Part shown: one piece after another, positions 1 to 13,100 of the stretch
How positions within the stretch are numbered: position 1 is the first letter of the stretch
How the letters are laid out: the number at the start of each line of letters is the position of its first letter
NCBI RefSeq assembly: GCF_001039355.2
Contig: NW_019775379.1
Coordinates: forward strand, 171,198 to 235,197
Length of the DNA stretch: 64,000 bases
DNA from: Lingula anatina
Taxonomy: Eukaryota; Brachiopoda; Lingulata; Lingulida; Lingulidae
Reading direction: 5' to 3'
The notes under the pieces: model-generated
Databases searched by the model: none
The model's input: only the letters and a program-made list of their open reading frames with translations
Told to the model about the DNA's origin: nothing
Program-made: the position numbers and the translations under genes

Positions 1-298
1 GGACAATTCCCATTCGACAAAAAGTAGTGACTCATCGCCCGTTGAGATATATTTAGATTGGAACGGATCCAATGTTTTAATGAATGCTTCGGGCATCCGT
101 AACACACACCGTTGTTTTATTTTCGCATTTAATAAACGCTGCATTCTAAGATTTCGTACAATCTTAGTGCTGAACAAAGCATGTACTAGAAAACTCATTG
201 TAAATCGTAGTATTCCAAAGTATCAATGAAAACACTAGGGACAATTCCCATTCGACAAAAAGTAGTGACTCATCGCCCGTTGAGATATATTTAGATTG
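1..298. repeat. 60-bp direct repeat, two copies 238 bp apart
   Basis: Positions 1-60 and 239-298 are identical over 60 bases (both begin ggacaattcccattcgac). They diverge immediately after, and the left copy is cut by the window edge. This may be the end of a 238-bp-period tandem array or two copies of a dispersed element. No coding potential is visible. Confidence 0.85.
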
Positions 299-3200
299 CT
301 GAAGTCATACGTGATGCGGTCGCGTGGCATGAACTTGATATTAATATTCGGAAATATGGGGTTGATTTGACGAGGTCAGAGAAAGTCATACCCGGGGCGG
401 CTTAAGTAGAAGGAGGGGCAAGCGTTTGTATATATATATAGTTGATAGCTATCGACTTCACCAAGAGAGCAACTTAGATCACGAAGAAACAGAGACTTGT
501 AGAAGAGATTCTATACACAGTGCTGAAGGAAGAGCAAAGGCAAAGGAGACTGAGACAAGACAAGACAAGATAATTCAGGACAAGAACATAGCTAGACATA
601 TAGGTAAGTTGCTTTGTTGCTTGGATGAATGGTCTTTCTTCACGTTCATGCTACCACTGTGCAGCAGCGTGCTAACTAAATTCAACAGGTAAGCCTTCAC
701 GTAAAGAACACTTCGCAGCGACTCGTAGAATTCAAGAAAGCAAAAATTAAATACGTTATTCCAAAATAACACTTATGAGTGGTATGTTTTACAGTGACCG
801 CTCTGTTTTCATATGCAAATACAAATAATTTTCTGAGAAAATATGATAGATGTCTACTTATGACTTAGGAAATGAATGTCACAAGATGGTCATTTTTCAC
901 AGTCAAAACGCACGTAATTGAGTGTCAGTTGTTTCTTCGACAAAAAAGTGGAATCTTGCTACAGATGTATAGGAAGGTTAAAGGACAAGGAAGTGAAAAT
1001 GTGGTTTGGGATATTTTTTCTGAGGTTTGCAATTCGAGGAATACTAAGAGCACGGCGGCACCTAAGAGTCAGATAGGCCATTCCATTACTTATTGGCTTA
1101 AACTCATGCAGATCTTTGAATTACTTGTGGCTTATTGAGATTTAGAGTGGCAATTAACTGCAAATGAGAGGAATTATCGGCTTTAAATGGTCAGTGAAAC
1201 GGATTTTGATCGCCTTTTCGATAATTTCTCCAACTCGATGTCACCGTGACCCTTTTCATTCGATCTTTGAAAACATTTTGTCAAAAAGCGCTTTCCTGAT
1301 TATTTTTCTGATTTCGACGGTCCGCTAAAATTCACATCTCTTTTCTTGATACATGTAGGACATCATGGCTGAGTTTCGATTCCGATGTTATTTTTTGACA
1401 ATGTATTATATTTAAGTGTTTTAACATGCCATAATTAAATCATTCAAACGTTGTTTTAATATAAAAAACTTCGGTTTGCATGACAATGCGTTCTGAAATC
1501 ATCTTGAGCATTAAAGAACAACTGATCATAATGCGTTATGTCTGTGGTAGTTTCATAATGAATTCATACTTCTGGAAATTTTGAATATTACATTGAATTT
1601 CACTAAACAGAAGAGCGAAAAATAGATAACTTATATAGTCTCTTAAAGGATGGTAATTCCATAGCATAGAAATAAAGAAATTACTATATTGTAAGATACA
1701 AAAGCTCTTGCCCAAACTTAGTTGATATGTAGGACATTATTCACTGCCGTACATGTTAGATATACAGTATATATATATAGTGTGCCCTGTCATCTAACGT
1801 CAAAGAAATACTGAGAAAAACATTAGACGTTTATTAAGTTGATCATCCGTATTTGAAGATATCCAGCTGAGCGTTCAGTTTTATGTATATCTTAATGGGT
1901 TCAGGGACCCTTATGTTCTCCATTTGGAACTTCAAACTGTATTGATTAATACAGAGACAGTACATCAGCACTCATCATAATCAACACGAGCTGACATTTC
2001 CCGTACGTAACAAAATAAGCCAGGCATTATAATTTTTCTCAAATTTCTACATTATCTCAATTTATTGGTCAATTCCTTTGCAACTTATCTAATGTGAAGT
2101 GCTTGTCACCGTGGAGTAATCCAATCAGGCAAGGCAGATCTAGCAGGTTTAATAATTTCTACAACATCAACGCCAAAAGTGGTTACAGCTCGCCTCCCCC
2201 ATCCACTACCAATGTTTCCTACTATCCAACCATCCCCATGTTAATATTGTTACTTAATTGCCTGAAAAACAGGAAATTAAAGATAAATGCGTCAAATACT
2301 CGGCGCAAAACACTCGGAATCTGTTCTCTTAATGTCCAGTGTCACCTGCACCTTTTCCATTAATTGTGTCTCTGCGTTTTTTTATTCCATGTTTTGCACT
2401 TCGCTTGGTCTGCGTCGAATTCGTTGCTGCATATTGTTTGACAACTGCCACAGTGGGTGTGTTTGTGTGTATCGATGATAACGGTTATTTTCCTATCTGT
2501 TTAGAGACAAAATATTTCATAAACATTGCATACGCATTTCTTATTGGGAGTAGGTTAATATAAGTATAGAGCTTATGGTATACCTTTGCATACCTCCGGA
2601 AAAGCAATGAGTTCACTCCTGTTACTCTACGGCCCAACCTGCTGATGCCTGTTCCACAGCTTAATTTTCACAACCTCAGACTGATATATCCGAGTACCCC
2701 TTAGTTCATTTAATGAAGAAGAATCCAAACAAAATTTTCTAATTACGAAAAGAAATCCTATGGGATTTAAAAGAAATGGAAATATAGAACTACCGACTCC
2801 TACTCGCGTCTGTTTCAATGGTCATGCATATATCATTAGCCATGCTTAATTTAAAGCGGCTTCTGTTTGTACTGTACATGTAGTTGTTTGTTATGAAATA
2901 GTCCTAGTTCACTTAATGAGAGTGCGTCATCATCGCTCACTGGGATGAGGATTCGATTAATACCAATTGTATGAACTGTTAATTCTGAATAATGTCTCTT
3001 AGGTTCAGATCCCTTGTGTATAATTGAACATTTAACAGAGTTGTATCAAAACAAGGAATTCTGCTCTATGGTAAAATGGGGTGGGGGGTGGGTGGGGGCG
3101 TGGGGGGGGGGGTAATGCACCCTTTTTAAAAGTTGACATATCGATGACAGAAACAAATAACACTTCCAGCAGCTATGTATTCATTAGTAATCCCCGTCGA

Positions 3201-5427
3201 CGGCTTTTCCTATGTAAAACAAGAGAAATTGTGTTTTTATCATGGGAAGACACTCTGGGTAACGCTCAGATTTTCAAGTTGAAATTTGTCTTGAAATGAT
3301 ATCACACCCACACCCTAGGACTGCAGTGTAAAACAGACGACCACAAGAATGAAAGACAGAATAACACTGAACATTGCACAGCTTAGGAGACCACAGCCTA
3401 ACCAAGGGAATTGCTATTACAGATATGAAATTGCCACAAATTATACCGGTCAGTGGATATGCACTACAGATCAAAGAGCTGATTATCATATTTTCTTTCT
3501 CTCTCGCAGTACTGATCATTCATTCTATAGGGGGCTTGTCATGACCAGAACACACCCATGTTTGCATTCCCCTTCCCACTGATATGATTGACAGTTGCCA
3601 TAGTGATGCATGTAAAACACAATAACTTATAACGTTACAAGGTCCTTTTTTTAATAGAGTGATAGAAAACTGGTTTTGAGTTCAAATTAATTTCCTCTCC
3701 CAGTTGGTCTCAACTTCCTGTCCCCAATGTCGGACGTTAAGTAGCCTTAGCAGGTGGTTGGTAGACAGGACAGGCAACTAATGTAAAACTACCTGTTTTT
3801 CTTTTATACTTTGGCAGCACTCGTAGCTTCAACGTTTTCATATGGCAAGGCGGTGTATTATGCCACGTTAAATCTGAATAAACACGAGTGACACTTTTGA
3901 CAACGCGAGATGGAATGACGTAAAAGAACTAATATACGTGCCTAAAGCCTAATGCAAGGAAAATCGGAGGCTTAATTAAAGCCACGTGCGCTTGTTTTAG
4001 GCTTTTGTGTTACCCGCGAAATATTCCATGAAACGGGTTTCGATATTATCTGTCGATACTTTCCCCTTAATGTCTGCTGTCATCTTCACCCACCTCATTC
4101 ATTCATTGAAAGAATTGTATTCAAAGCGGAATTCTGGACTAATTTTTGATTAGCATTCATCTTCTAACACGTCTCCACGCGTGATCTCGTGTCATTTTTA
4201 ACTAAGGGAGTTTAAATGTTTAAACGATGCCATATCTTAAACAGTTATCACTCACAAATTTGACTTTACCTTGATTAAAAAAAAAAAGAATATGAAAAAG
4301 ACCTTCAAATGGCTTTCATTGATTCCGCGATCTATGACGAGACATCGGATTTGTTGAGGTTGATGAACTACATGTATTTATTTGAAACAAGTAGGTGTAT
4401 TAACCACAGGTTTCAGGTAATCATCATTTCATTTGGCATCCCTGAACTTCGTTCATTAGGTTATGGCTTTGGTTTAAATGGTGTGTTGTTTTCACAGCTC
4501 AAGCCTTTAAAAAGTTTCTAAATCCAAGGACAGATGAGTTTGAAGGCTTCCTGTTAAATTGTTCAGAAGCTTTAGAAATTGTGTCTAAGCTGAAACTCAG
4601 TGTATTGGCTTAGCCACATAATTTAAGTGACATATTATAACAAGAAGCAACTCTGATTAAATCATTATTCCCTCCAGGGGTTCTTTTATCAAGAAAAAGG
4701 CTCTGACGTACAAGTTCCGTGACTATATCAACGCGTTGTTTCCCGTTCTGCGCCAAACTGGTGCAGAAACCGTTGGCAGAGGTAGGGGTGCAGTCTCGAT
4801 ATTACTCTGCTCTGGATAAAGACTGACGGGGTTTTTTGTTTTAGCACGACAAAATTGAAGGGATGTATTTCGTGAATTTCTGTCATGGTTTTGTTGTTTA
4901 GAGAGACGTTTAGATAGACGTTTACTATTGATATCAGAAAACATTTTTCATGTTGTGTGTAAAACAGTAGTAAGCTTCACACCAGAGTTGAAGTTAAATC
5001 ACCACAGCATCTACGAACGGTATACGCCGAGTGTCGAGATTAAGTACGATATTCTTTCAGGAGGTGCATAGTCTCTTTGTTTTTTCATGGTCTAACAAGA
5101 GTAGAGCGACACGTACAGATGAGAAACTTAGTTTGCGTGAGAGGAAAAATACATTTCCTTTCTACATTAAATACATTGGACCTATTTTATGTTATAGATA
5201 TGGAGAAATAACGTCTGCCATCCAGTTGCTACTACTCCGTTAGTATCGGCCTCTCATTTTTTTGTTAGTATAAATCATTTCTTATGCTATACGGGAGCTT
5301 TCTTTCTACGTGCCTTTGTCACATAACTCTTAAATAATTTTCTTAATCGCGTTTTTGCAATATACCTCGTCCTGGTTGTTTCTATTCCACTATGAGTAAA
5401 TCATTTTTTTATCTTTTCAGTTAAACC
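299..5427. other. Non-coding stretch, no supportable gene
   Basis: Only short open frames (under 90 codons) occur here on both strands, without recognisable domains or paired splice sites. It holds a G-rich tract near 3076-3113 and scattered AT-rich sequence. Part of the right end is probably 5' flank and a 5'UTR intron of the peptide gene that follows, because a good acceptor (atcttttcag) ends at 5420, seven bases before its ATG. Confidence 0.5.
3076..3113 (+). other. G-rich tract, potential G-quadruplex
   Basis: There are several runs of three to eleven G separated by single T or C bases on the + strand. The pattern fits G-quadruplex formation, but no gene lies next to it. Further homopurine G-runs occur near 6149-6162 and 56504-56521. 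Confidence 0.5.
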
Positions 5428-8400
5428 ATGGTATCAACAAGAACATTCTTAGTGGGATTTGCCTTCTTCATTTTAGTCGTAGAGTGCACAAGCTATCAAG
5501 TAAAAGGTTGCCGTGAGGACTGGGATTCGGTAAGACAGATGTAGACATCATTTAAATATTTTGATATTTTTAGCGCTTATATAATTCGGTTAAGATTGGT
5601 AATTTTCATTTGCTTGTTAGTTTTTTGCTTAAATCCGGCAGTGAAATCTTTTTTTCAAGAAAGGGAAGTACTGTCCTATACGTACACATGAAGGTCTTCT
5701 ACTGTTCATCGATCATTTTAGAGAAATAATCTGAAATGTAACAAAAAGGCATTTTGTCATACATCTTCTAAATGAACGGAGATTAGAAACATTATCGCGG
5801 AGAAACATGCTTTCTAATTGCCTGGAATGACTGCCATCTACAATGACTACATAATCCAACTAACACTGCTGATGATAATGGTTTGGGTAATGTGGTGATG
5901 CAATGGGGATTAGGGCAACAGAAAGGGACAATTACTTCCTTAATAATGAAAAAAGAGGAAAGTGACAGGGTTCATTACACTAGCGGTAGCTGAGCCCTCT
6001 AAAACACAAAAGAAGACCAGCGAAATAGTTCATGAATGGCTTTACAGTGAATCAAACTGAAAAGGCGCTGAGGTCAGATATGACATGTTTCTCAGCACCA
6101 TTTTTCGACTAGGAACTTGGCATACGTTTACAGTACTGTAGGGTTCACGGGGGGGGGGGGGGATCCAGGATCTTGCTCGGAGGGTGAAAAATGTTTTGCC
6201 ACCCCCCCTTTCTTAGCAAAACCTTGGATACACCAAAGAATACTACAGTGCTGAAAGATCAAAAAATCAAACGAGGACTGTTTTGCTGTAATATGTAGGG
6301 CCCAAGAATGTTAACATTGTATGCACTTGTATGATTTTGTCCCATTTCGCTTGTTAAATTAATTTTGGGGAGAGACGATGGGGAGTGCCGAGGCTAAAGT
6401 CGAAGGCAGGTTGCCCACTATGCTTCCCCCTCGGCGTTGGCATATCATTAGAATGACCCCTTTCCTCAACGAGTTGAACAATAACTGCATTTCCCCATGC
6501 TTGCAAAACAAACCAGATTGTTTATTCGGTGTGTCAGATGAAATGATATAATTACATTAAGGTTAATCAATAATATTATCATTATATCTCTGGTCCCACA
6601 TTGCCATGTAAAAAGTTCAGTTCATGTTTTCGGTACAGAACCTTCTACCACAGGGACATATATTGTCAGAACAAATATAGTCTTTCAGTCTCACATTGGC
6701 AATAAATATTCCAAGAGGGCGGATAAAACGCCCTTTAACCCTAAAACAGCGACAGTTCTTGGAAACACTCTTCGCATTAAAAGGAACATTATCGAGAACC
6801 TTCGAGCAAAGTACGGTTCCAACCCTTGCGATATGATTGCTGCTTCGGATGTGTAGCGTCTCTAAGCAGTCTTTAGAAAGCCAACCACGCTTCTAATGGC
6901 TTCTCCGGGAAATCAGCTGCCGTTTGTGCATTACAAAGATAGTGTTCACCGCACTGCTGATTGGGTGTTCTAAACCATGAAGTTTCCTGCGCTAACTGCT
7001 GTTTGAATGAGAATAAAAAGCAGTTGTGCTTAGTCTTAATAATGCTTAGTGATTTGGCACTATTTCACGTGTCACTTTACGGTACTCATTCTTACTGTGT
7101 CTAAAATAAGCGGTTTTGATTTGAAATTTTTAAAGAGAATTAATTAAAATTAGCTTTGGTATTCGGTTAGCACTATTTGCATTAGACTATCCCTAATATT
7201 ATGCAGGAAACAAGTATTCCAAATATATAACACAATCTGTTTTTCATTTTCTAATTACATTGTGGCATTAAGTTTCTTGAAAGGGGAAACGTATGGATAT
7301 AAAATTATTTTTTTCTCTTTTTGAACTGTGTGAACTCCATGCATAGTAATGTTGGCGAAACATAAGTGATCACGTGCACCCTTAACCCCCCCCCCTGATC
7401 TCCGTCTAAAATTGATTTTATAATACATATTTATTTAGCGTTGATTTCCGATGCTGGTTCTTCTCCTATGTTTTCCAACCTAGCTGAAATGAATAGTGTC
7501 CGCCAGTTGTGTACTTCAATTTTCATGCACCTAATTAAATTCAAATGCATATGTGTGTGCGTACCTGTCCATATGATAGTGTTTGCCTTACTAAATGATT
7601 CCCCTCTTTGTCTTCAGTGCCAGGTCAACGGCGACTGTTGTGGAGCGTCCATATGCATAATGAACCAATGTCGAACATTCTCACTACAATTCAGATGCAG
7701 AAATGCAGGGGAATATGTAAGTATCTCAACTCAACCTTCTTCGACTGATTAAATACGTTTGATTATTCAATCTATGTCTTCAATAATAATGGAAAGAATT
7801 ATCACTATAAGGCTTGAGTGATTTATAATGGGCTCTTTTAAAATGAATTGCAACCATAAAATATGGCAAAAAAAAATTATACATTGCAATTTTTCTACAG
7901 TGCAAGCGCCACAAAGACTGCTGTCTTGGATACTGCAAACAAGTTACAATGATGGCACCAAAGACGTGCGAGATACCCTCAGAAGGTATTGGTTGATTTC
8001 CACTATTTAACTTTTGTTGTGCTCTTTGCCGTGGCTTAATCAAATAAAATCAATTCTGTCCCATTTGTCGTCTTTGTCATTTTGACAAATATTTTTTTCT
8101 TGGAATTGTTTTTCTTTGGTGTACGGCAAAATTGAATTAAAAGAAATCAAACAAACCTTTCTTGTTTGTGAATCATGAAATCTTACATGTTGTCACAAGT
8201 TTAAATGCCAAAACTGCAAAATTTGCGGTCTCGACATCTCTGCCGATTGAAAATCGAAACTCGTATCGTGTTTGAATGACGTCAGTGTCACTAGGAGGAG
8301 GTACAGATGCATGTCGAGAGGAGAAGTAAAACTTCGGTCAAGAAATTAATCGAAGGCAAAGATTTGCACACTCAAAACATTTTCAATTTTCTGTATTTCA

Positions 8401-8660
8401 TATCGCCACGATACACTCATGTTTTTTCCTTTCTTTTTTATCGTGGGACGATTTAATATCTCTGTTAAAACACTTCTAGAACTGTTGAATGGACTTAAAT
8501 GTCTGGATGCACGCGATTATGTACCTTCGGGTAACTACAAGTACTCAACACTAACACACAGAAAGTTTCAAACAAGCTCTGTGTGTACACGAGTCTTATT
8601 TCCCGTGAATAGTTAATTAACAGTCCTGTATCTTCATATCTTTCAGATTTCGGGTTCTAG
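5428..8660 (+). CDS. Secreted cysteine-rich peptide, four exons, 99 aa
   Basis: Coding exons are 5428-5529, 7618-7716, 7901-7985 and 8647-8660 (TAG). All junctions are GT-AG; introns 1 and 2 are phase 0, intron 3 phase 1. Residues 1 to about 22 form a signal peptide with a hydrophobic core (FLVGFAFFILVV). The mature part has 12 cysteines: one in exon 1 (Cys28), six in exon 2, five in exon 3. Exons 2 and 3 both begin with Cys and the spacing C-x5-CC, followed by C-x4-C (exon 2) or C-x10-C (exon 3), as in inhibitor-knot or colipase/Dickkopf-like folds. An even count suggests six disulfides. An acceptor at 5420 implies a 5'UTR intron. No family was recognised with certainty: it could be an antimicrobial, venom-like, signalling or shell/mucus peptide. 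Function is not inferred. Intron 1 (2,088 bp) contains nothing recognisable apart from a G run. Confidence 0.82.
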
Positions 8661-9012
8661 TTCAGAGTTGGATCCATGAAACAACGCATCGTCTCAAACC
8701 TGTCTCACAAGTCGATTCAACAACGAGAGTGGGGGCAACTCCCATCGATGAATTCCTACACCAGTGGATGAAAAAGACTTCGTTCTTTTTGGGTTAAGAC
8801 TTTGACATTCTTTGACATTGGGTTCCGATTCTCAGCAGGTCTGGTGAATCTTCACAACTTGCGCGGTCTGCTTAACTTTTACTTTGTTGAACAGACAAAT
8901 CCCTATTTATTGATCTGTTAGGTGCAAACTCGTTAAGAGCAATTGGTACCGCTGTCGCATAACACATAAATCATATATCCTATCTAATTTATTGAAAACA
9001 TTCCTATTTATG

Positions 9013-9018
9013 AATAAA
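9013..9018 (+). terminator. Polyadenylation signal of the cysteine-rich peptide gene
   Basis: AATAAA lies about 350 bases after the stop codon and is followed by a T/GT-rich stretch (gttctgtttatgttttg). This gives a plausible 3' end near 9035. Confidence 0.6.
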
Positions 9019-9035
9019 GTTCTGTTTATGTTTTG

Positions 9036-9723
9036 TTAATTTTTGTCTCAGTGTGCGTCATTCGCAGATTTGAAAACCGTTTTGTGGTTTGTGAGAGCAC
9101 TTGTTTGTAGAAGCTTTTTCGCGGCGTCTTTACTAAATTAAAGTGTTTAATTCAGTGTTAATGCTACACGATATGCAAGTAGGAAACATTTCAAGGACGA
9201 ACTTGATATATTCTGTAAGAGGTATTAAGTAGCTTCTACTTGCGGTCGTTCTCTGGTATAATTGAGCCATTACTGATACATAATTCTATAAAAAAATAAG
9301 TTACGAAGGCTGGAGGATAAGCACTAGTTGACCGCAAATTTAGTAGAGTAGCAAGCAAACGTGACAGACTATTATATGACAAGTGCAAATGTTGCGGTTT
9401 GCGACACGTGATTATAAAATGCTTTTTTTTATTCTGCAAAAGTGGCTGCTATCCGTCTTTTTGAAAGTAGATGATTTTTAAACTTCTTATTCAATATTAT
9501 ATTAGTAAATTCCTTACTCCGTTTTAGATATATTCGGTCATCGAAACAAAACGAATGCGACATGAAAAAAAGAAGGGTCTTTTAAACCAAACATGAGCCT
9601 GGGTTATAGGAAAAACTAATACTTGGGACCGAACACTCATTTTGCTGGGGGTCTTTGCCCCCTTGAAATTTCGTTCATGTCCATAGCATACATGTAAACA
9701 TTGCCCATCTGGTGTCTTCACAC

Positions 9724-9765
<42 letters not shown>

Positions 9766-9897
9766 GTTGAGGTAATACCTTCAGCAACAAAAAAAGCAAT
9801 AAACAAAGATAAATGTAGTTGGATTATCATTTATTATGTTAAAACTAAAATGTTTCATAAGCAAATACATTCATATCTATGTATATATCTAAATAAT
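9036..9897. other. Intergenic stretch between two convergent genes
   Basis: This lies between the 3' end of the + strand peptide gene and the 3' end of the - strand SF3A2 gene. It contains an AAT microsatellite. No gene is supported. Confidence 0.5.
9724..9764. repeat. (AAT)n microsatellite
   Basis: About 13 uninterrupted AAT units. It creates spurious poly-Asn and poly-Tyr reading frames on the two strands. Confidence 0.95.
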
Positions 9898-9903
9898 TTT
9901 ATT
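9898..9903 (-). terminator. Candidate polyadenylation signal of SF3A2
   Basis: AATAAA on the minus strand, about 220 bases after the SF3A2 stop. A second AATAAA lies at 9830-9835. Which one is used cannot be told from sequence alone. Confidence 0.45.
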
Positions 9904-10124
9904 CACCACGAAATTGTCTATTGCCAGATATTCCATACTAGTTCACATTATCTGGTATATTCCACCGTCTATTTCGGAAGTAAGTCTGAATCATTCATGT
10001 TCAAATAAAAATATGCAGTACGTTTTTCAGTTCCCAAGAACAGAAGCCCTGCACTGCCCAATGCTTGTATTTCTTTGAAAGATGGTTTACAGTCCCTGTA
10101 CTACCATGTCTTCGCTTTGTTAGC

Positions 10125-13100
10125 CTACCGGAGGGGGAAGGGGGGGTTTGAGGGGGGTGGTGGGGGAGGGGGTACCATGGGTGGGGGTCCCCCCATGGAC
10201 ACAGGGGGTGGAATGGGTGGGGGTGGAACCCCCGGGGGAGGTGCAGGTGGGCCAGGAGGAGGACCAGGTGGAGGGCCACTTGGTAAACTCCCTGGTGGGG
10301 GTGGACCACCTGGGGGTGCAGGGGGTGGCCCTGGGGGTCCACTTGGTAACCCTCCTGAGGGGGGTGGTAAACCTACAGGTGGTGCTGCCCTAGGCGGTGC
10401 ACTCTGTGGAGGGGGAGGTGGACCAGATGGTCTTGGAGGAGGAGGACCTGATAATCTGGGGGGTGGGGGTGGCAGTGAGGGGGGTGGAGGGGCCATGTTT
10501 TGTCCTGGTCTGCTCTGAGGTGGCATCTGCTGGGGAGGGGGCTGCTGGGCTGCCTTTGGGTCATGTTTGAAGGCAAACTGGAGGAAGAACTGGAAAATTA
10601 AATAAATACTGAAGTCAGATTACAGGAATTTTTGGGAAAATTTTTTCATCAAAATATCTAAAATATCGAATCTTTCAATAGTAAAATATCAGTTACAAAA
10701 ACTAATCAAATTATGAAACATAATTCTAAGAAAGTTTTATTAACAACAACGATTCCTCAGAAAAGACGATTAGCAAAAACCTCATAAATCAATTATATTC
10801 ATAACTGTGAAATTTCCTTTCTTCAGCATTAAGTGAAACATGAAATCAGAAACTAGGTACTAAGTGTCTTATTTCCTAACCACACTCAGATATGCTAACA
10901 TGCACGAAGAAAATTGCTGTTTGTCAGATCATGTCTCTTTTAGTCTGAAACTTCCAAGCTAAATAATCGAAACTCCACTTCTGTCTGATTATGCACATTA
11001 GGGAATGGCAGCTAAATTATATCAGAGTAAAACATTCCTCATGCTTTCAATTAATCTCAAGTTTAACTTAACAAGCCTTTGTAGTCGTCATCAATACTCT
11101 TGAGGGTGTCACTTCATAAACCTTTGATTATTGCATGTGGGCATCACAAATAAGTGGAGCTATAGTTAACTAAGCCATTGTTAACAACCACTGAATGATG
11201 TTTGAAAACTGAGGGAAACTGGAGACAAAATTACACAGAATATGCATGCATACAAAGGGTAAGGAAAACTACTCATTTGAGCTTTCTCATTTAACATGAC
11301 ATTACATGGTAGGTGGTTAACAGCAGTTTGTTGGATACTACAACTGCACATTTTATTTCATCTTCCTCATGTGACTGAATTCAATGGTATATGTCTGTGT
11401 GTGTGTGCATTTTTCAAAAATAAAAAGGGTTTCACACAAAGGTGACTTGAAAAACATAGTAGCAAATCTATTTATATAAAATTTAGAAAGAGACTCATGC
11501 CCAAATTTATCTTACTCCTTAAACTTAGCTCAAAACCAGACAAGGTTCTGATCCTCTTTAATTACAACTAGGAGTAAGGCTTGATATAAGTCAGAATGGC
11601 TCGGTAATCTAAGAGAGAAGCCCAAATTTCATTATCTGTAAAATAGTTTCCTATCATTAACCTCTAGAAGTCTTACATTTTCAACCTAAAAACATGATAC
11701 TTAATGAAAATTTACAAAATTGTATGACATTACAGAAACCTAAAACGTGCACATGCTTGGTGTTAACCTTGTGTGATCAATAAAAGTGAGAGATCCACAA
11801 ATCAGTTACACAGGAACTGAAACCATCTTTCAGAGGTGACATTTTCAGTGTAACCCGTAAACTGTTGTCATGAAAGAAAAATACCTTTTCCAAACAGAAA
11901 AATATATTTCAGTGAGCACTAGCATGGGCTCTTGTATAGCATGTATATTCAAAACATTACTAATAAAACTTTACCTTCAATAAATGTAAGAAGAGTTGAA
12001 ATACATTTACATTCATCCAAACCAAAGCACCTGTCACTAACCCCCCTCCTCCCCTTTCAGCAGGCACATTTTACCTGTTTTGTTTCTCTGTTCCAGTGAG
12101 TCCAAAACCTCTTGGGCTCCTTGTCAACCTCCCTGCTTGGGACCTGGAAAGCCAAGCATGTTACATTTCAGAAATATCATTCAAACAACACGAGCTGGTA
12201 TCCATCTGGAAGAGCAGAGAAACATTTGGGGAAAGGGTGAACTGGGAGCAAAGCAATCTAAGTGGGAGTTGAGGGGTTGGCATGAACTTTGAGTGCACAC
12301 ATTGTTTTCCTATTTCTGTCTATACACAGCCGTTTCCAGTGCTTAGTAGGCGGGTCATGCAGGTGCTAAATACAACAGGTGTACAGGGCGGGTTCAGTTC
12401 AGTTCAACTGTAAATCAATGTGGTTCTCTTAATAACTCTATCGCAGTATTGCTTAACCTGATACATGCACTTACAACATCCCTAAAGCATTTCAGATGAG
12501 TTAATCCTGCCAAAACATTGTAGATTGCCATTTGGCTTTACAAGTGAAAAAGTAGTCAAACATTATTTATCTTAGATCATAATGCCATAACAACCCAATT
12601 ACCATACAGACTGTCTGTAAGTCTGGAAATAATTCATTTATTTCATGATAATCTACATTCAGCATCTCAACTCAACATTTGTCCTGAGCAAATCAAATTC
12701 AGTTCCCATTTATTGCCAGACACAAGGTGCATTTCAACAAATGATTTCCCTGTGGACTTGCTGTAATCTTAGAAATGCTTTTATTATTTTGTCACAAGAC
12801 AGAATACCAGCTGATATAATGTAAAGAAATGAGATAACACAGGACACAATCAATGTTTCAGATAAAGTTAGCTAAAAGGTAGGGGAATCACATCTACCAT
12901 ACATTCAAAGGGCCATTTTCCCAGTGCTTGAAGTGATTCCATTCAAAGACTCTGTGATAATTTTTCATTCATAAAATTTATTTGCCAATGGATAATATTC
13001 TGTTTTTCTTAATATAACTCGAGACTCATCCATCTGTTTAGCTAAACACAACAGGGGTAATCAACTGCACCGTTCTATATTAATGTTTTTCAGTATCTAT

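Noticed and set aside
9524-10008. Poly-Tyr and poly-Asn open frames
   Set aside because: Produced by the AAT microsatellite; no splice signals or conserved sequence.
10075-10518. Glycine-rich reading frame on the + strand
   Set aside because: It is the antisense of the Pro-rich last exon of SF3A2, whose splice site, frame and conserved sequence are clear on the minus strand.
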